From contig RFQW01000084.1 of the NCBI GenBank assembly GCA_009924765.1, forward strand, positions 1 through 6,983: DNA of 6,983 nucleotides, read 5' to 3'. The DNA comes from Planctomycetota bacterium. GTDB taxonomy: Bacteria > Planctomycetota > Phycisphaerae > Phycisphaerales > SM1A02. How positions within the stretch are numbered: position 1 is the first letter of the stretch; each line of letters starts with the position of its first letter. A program made the translations under genes and the position numbers. Positions 5,461 to 6,983 of the stretch are shown in pieces. Below the pieces are notes generated by a model that searched no databases, had not been told where the DNA came from, and saw only the letters and a program-made list of their open reading frames with translations.

Positions 5461-6390
5461 TCAGCGTGACATCCAGCCCATCGCGATCGCCCACGCGAAG
5501 GCGCCGGCCACCACGATGCGCCACCAGCCGAACAGTTCCAGCGTGTGCCGACCCAGCCAGCTCACCAGCCACTTCACGCTGATCGCCGCGCTCAGCATGG
5601 CGGTCGCGAATCCGGCGATCACCGGCAGCGGTCCGCCCAGTGCGGCCACGAACTGGCTCGCACCGCTCTCGCGAACACCATCCACCAGTTCCTTCAGGCT
5701 CGCCGCACCCAGCGTCGGCAATCCCAGCAGAAATGCGAACTCCGCCGCAGCCACTGGAGGCAGGCCGATGAACATGCCGCCGAGCATCGTCACCATCGAG
5801 CGGCTGGTGCCGGGCCACATCGCCAGCACCTGCATGCATCCGATGAACAGGGCGCCTTGCCACCGGAGGGCCTGCAGCGCGTCAGCGTGCGAATGGCCGG
5901 TGTGCGTGCCGCCGAAGGCCTTCAATCGTCGTCGGTGCCAGGGTGCCAGCAGCACCATCGCGATGCCACCTACCAGCAGCGCGCCGATCACCGGCAGGGG
6001 CGCGAACAGATGGGCCTTGATGGTCTTGTTCGCCAGCAGTCCCACCACGGCCGCGGGCAGGAACGCGATCACCAGCAGCGTGAACAGGTGCAGGCCGCGT
6101 CGGGATCCGTCGTTGCGCAGCGAGGGCACCGCCACGCCGCCCACCCCTCGCAGCATCATCTGCACGCGCGGCCAGTACAGCAGCGCCACCGCCAGGATGG
6201 CACCGCCCTGAATGATCACCTCGAAGCGGTTGATCGCCTCCTTCACATGGGTCATGTCGCCCGCATGACCATCCTCGGCACCAAGGCCCATCGCTGCGGC
6301 GGTCAGGATCAGGTGACCCGTGCTGCTCACGGGCAGGTACTCGGTGATGCCTTCCACCAATCCCAGCACGATCGATTGCACCACGTTCAT
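5461..6390 (-). CDS. uppP: Undecaprenyl-diphosphate phosphatase (UppP/BacA)
   Basis: 309-residue polytopic inner-membrane enzyme that dephosphorylates undecaprenyl diphosphate to undecaprenyl phosphate, recycling the lipid carrier of peptidoglycan and other envelope polymers; extra copies give bacitracin resistance. The first family motif, LVEGITEYLPVSSTGHLIL (11-29), contains the (E/Q)xxxE pair E13 and E17 and H26. The second, MWPGTSRSMVTMLGG (191-205), contains R197. Several hydrophobic helices follow the BacA pattern. It is about 35 residues longer than the E. coli enzyme (273). The extra length is in loops at about 36-50, 88-100 and 150-172; the last is basic then His-rich (HRRRLKAFGGTHTGHSHAD). 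The ATG overlaps the ilvC stop (ATGA) and has AAAGGA six bases ahead, inside the ilvC end, so translation is probably coupled. Identification is firm; the significance of the long loops is unknown. Confidence 0.95.
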   Translation of the reverse strand: MNVVQSIVLGLVEGITEYLPVSSTGHLILTAAAMGLGAEDGHAGDMTHVKEAINRFEVIIQGGAILAVALLYWPRVQMMLRGVGGVAVPSLRNDGSRRGLHLFTLLVIAFLPAAVVGLLANKTIKAHLFAPLPVIGALLVGGIAMVLLAPWHRRRLKAFGGTHTGHSHADALQALRWQGALFIGCMQVLAMWPGTSRSMVTMLGGMFIGLPPVAAAEFAFLLGLPTLGAASLKELVDGVRESGASQFVAALGGPLPVIAGFATAMLSAAISVKWLVSWLGRHTLELFGWWRIVVAGAFAWAIAMGWMSR

Positions 6391-6983
6391 CTTGAGTCCT
6401 TTCGGTTGTCGAGCCACGGCATCCATGTGCGCACGCCGCGCCCTGCGGCCTCGATCGCATCGGCATCCGCTGCGGCGCGCTTCGCACGCATCCATGGGAA
6501 GCCGGCGGTCGCGTCGGCCTGGAACCGCGCGCCGAACGCGCCGCCGCGAATGTCCGCGAGAATCGTGCGAAGCTTCTCGCGCATGGCGTCGTCCACCAGC
6601 TGCTGTCCTGCCTCGAAGGCGCCGAACTCCGCGGTGTTGCTGATGGCTGCGCGCATGCCTGCGGGGCCCCGCTCAAACACCAGATCGGCGATCTGCTTCA
6701 GTTCCTGACAGCATTCCATGTACGCGAGTTCGGGTGGATAGCCCGCCTGCACCAGCGTGTCGAAGGCGGCCTGCACCAACGCCATCATGCCGCCGCACAG
6801 CACCGCCTGTTCGCCGAAGAGATCCGTCTCGCACTCCGCCGCAAAGGTGGTTTCAACGATCGCGGCCCGCGCGCTGCCGATGCCGGCGGCCCATGCCAGT
6901 CCGATGGCTCGTGTGCGCGCCGCATCGCGTCCGCCCTGGTGCACCGCGAACAGCGCAGGAATGCCAAGGCCCTGCTCGAACCG
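6387..6983 (-). CDS. ilvC: Ketol-acid reductoisomerase, class I, C-terminal part (5' end outside window)
   Basis: Last 198 residues of IlvC, the NADPH- and Mg-dependent enzyme that converts 2-acetolactate to 2,3-dihydroxyisovalerate (and the isoleucine-branch analogue) in branched-chain amino-acid synthesis. The frame is open to the window edge. Fragment residues 1-15 (RFEQGLGIPALFAVH) match the 'YeeGfGvPaLiAVh' segment at the start of the knotted domain. Metal and substrate residues are in place: D54 and E58 in ETDLFGEQAVLCGG, E90 and E94 in MECCQELK, and S115 in ISNTAE. The C-terminus ends with MPWL plus seven residues, typical of the short class I enzyme with a single knotted domain. The NADPH-binding Rossmann half lies outside. 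The stop TGA (6389-6387) overlaps the uppP start. No ilvB or ilvN is seen here; they could lie upstream. Confidence 0.94.
   Translation of the reverse strand, partial: RFEQGLGIPALFAVHQGGRDAARTRAIGLAWAAGIGSARAAIVETTFAAECETDLFGEQAVLCGGMMALVQAAFDTLVQAGYPPELAYMECCQELKQIADLVFERGPAGMRAAISNTAEFGAFEAGQQLVDDAMREKLRTILADIRGGAFGARFQADATAGFPWMRAKRAAADADAIEAAGRGVRTWMPWLDNRKDSR
6397..6402 (-). promoter_or_regulatory. uppP ribosome binding site inside the ilvC end
   Basis: AAAGGA on the minus strand is six bases before the uppP ATG at 6390 and lies within the ilvC codons for the last residues (RKDSR). It settles the uppP start at the ATGA overlap and favours re-initiation by ribosomes finishing ilvC. Confidence 0.7.

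Noticed and set aside
5183..6708. Plus-strand open frames opposite the small membrane protein, uppP and the ilvC end
   Set aside because: They overlap confidently identified genes on the other strand and their translations are low-complexity Arg, Ser, Gln and His mixtures.
1..6983. Mobile elements, CRISPR arrays, tRNA or toxin-antitoxin genes
   Set aside because: No transposase, integrase, repeat-spacer pattern, tRNA-like cloverleaf or terminal repeats were seen on either strand; nearly all sequence is explained by the listed genes.

Overview
The window is GC-rich, densely coded bacterial chromosome with no mobile element, tRNA, rRNA or CRISPR. It holds the end of a flagellar export/regulation operon followed by unrelated metabolic and envelope genes. 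The mixture is compatible with a flagellated Planctomycetota (Phycisphaerae-like) or another GC-rich Gram-negative lineage: flhA-flhF-fliA without flhG between flhF and fliA, an ALDH7-type dehydrogenase, and apparently leaderless genes with -10 boxes right in front of the start codon. This placement is an inference from style, not from a marker gene.

Layout. 1-2677 (+ strand): the 3' end of flhA (export gate), a strongly diverged flhF-like gene whose P-loop lysine is replaced by valine, a 174-base leader with three consecutive perfect or near-perfect hairpins, then fliA (sigma-28 family) with a low-complexity basic N-terminal extension, closed by a strong intrinsic terminator. 2693-3355 (- strand): the beta subunit of a 3-oxoacid CoA-transferase without its alpha partner beside it. 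3422-4981 (+ strand): an ALDH7 (antiquitin/AmaB-like) semialdehyde dehydrogenase, divergent from the CoA-transferase across a 66-base promoter region. 4982-6983 (- strand): ilvC (C-terminal part), uppP and a small membrane-anchored protein of unknown function. ilvC and uppP overlap by an ATGA, and the small gene follows after 35 bases.

How they work together. FlhA, the FlhF-like protein and FliA belong to flagellar assembly, placement and late-gene transcription. The CoA-transferase subunit and the ALDH7 dehydrogenase would fit amino-acid (lysine) or ketone-body catabolism and may be co-regulated from the shared intergenic region. IlvC (branched-chain amino-acid synthesis) and UppP (undecaprenyl carrier recycling) are linked by translation rather than by pathway.

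The points most worth a second look are the apparent pseudo-GTPase FlhF, the structured fliA leader, the orphan CoA-transferase subunit and the compact divergent promoters that predict leaderless mRNAs. I did not find an obvious new multi-gene system.
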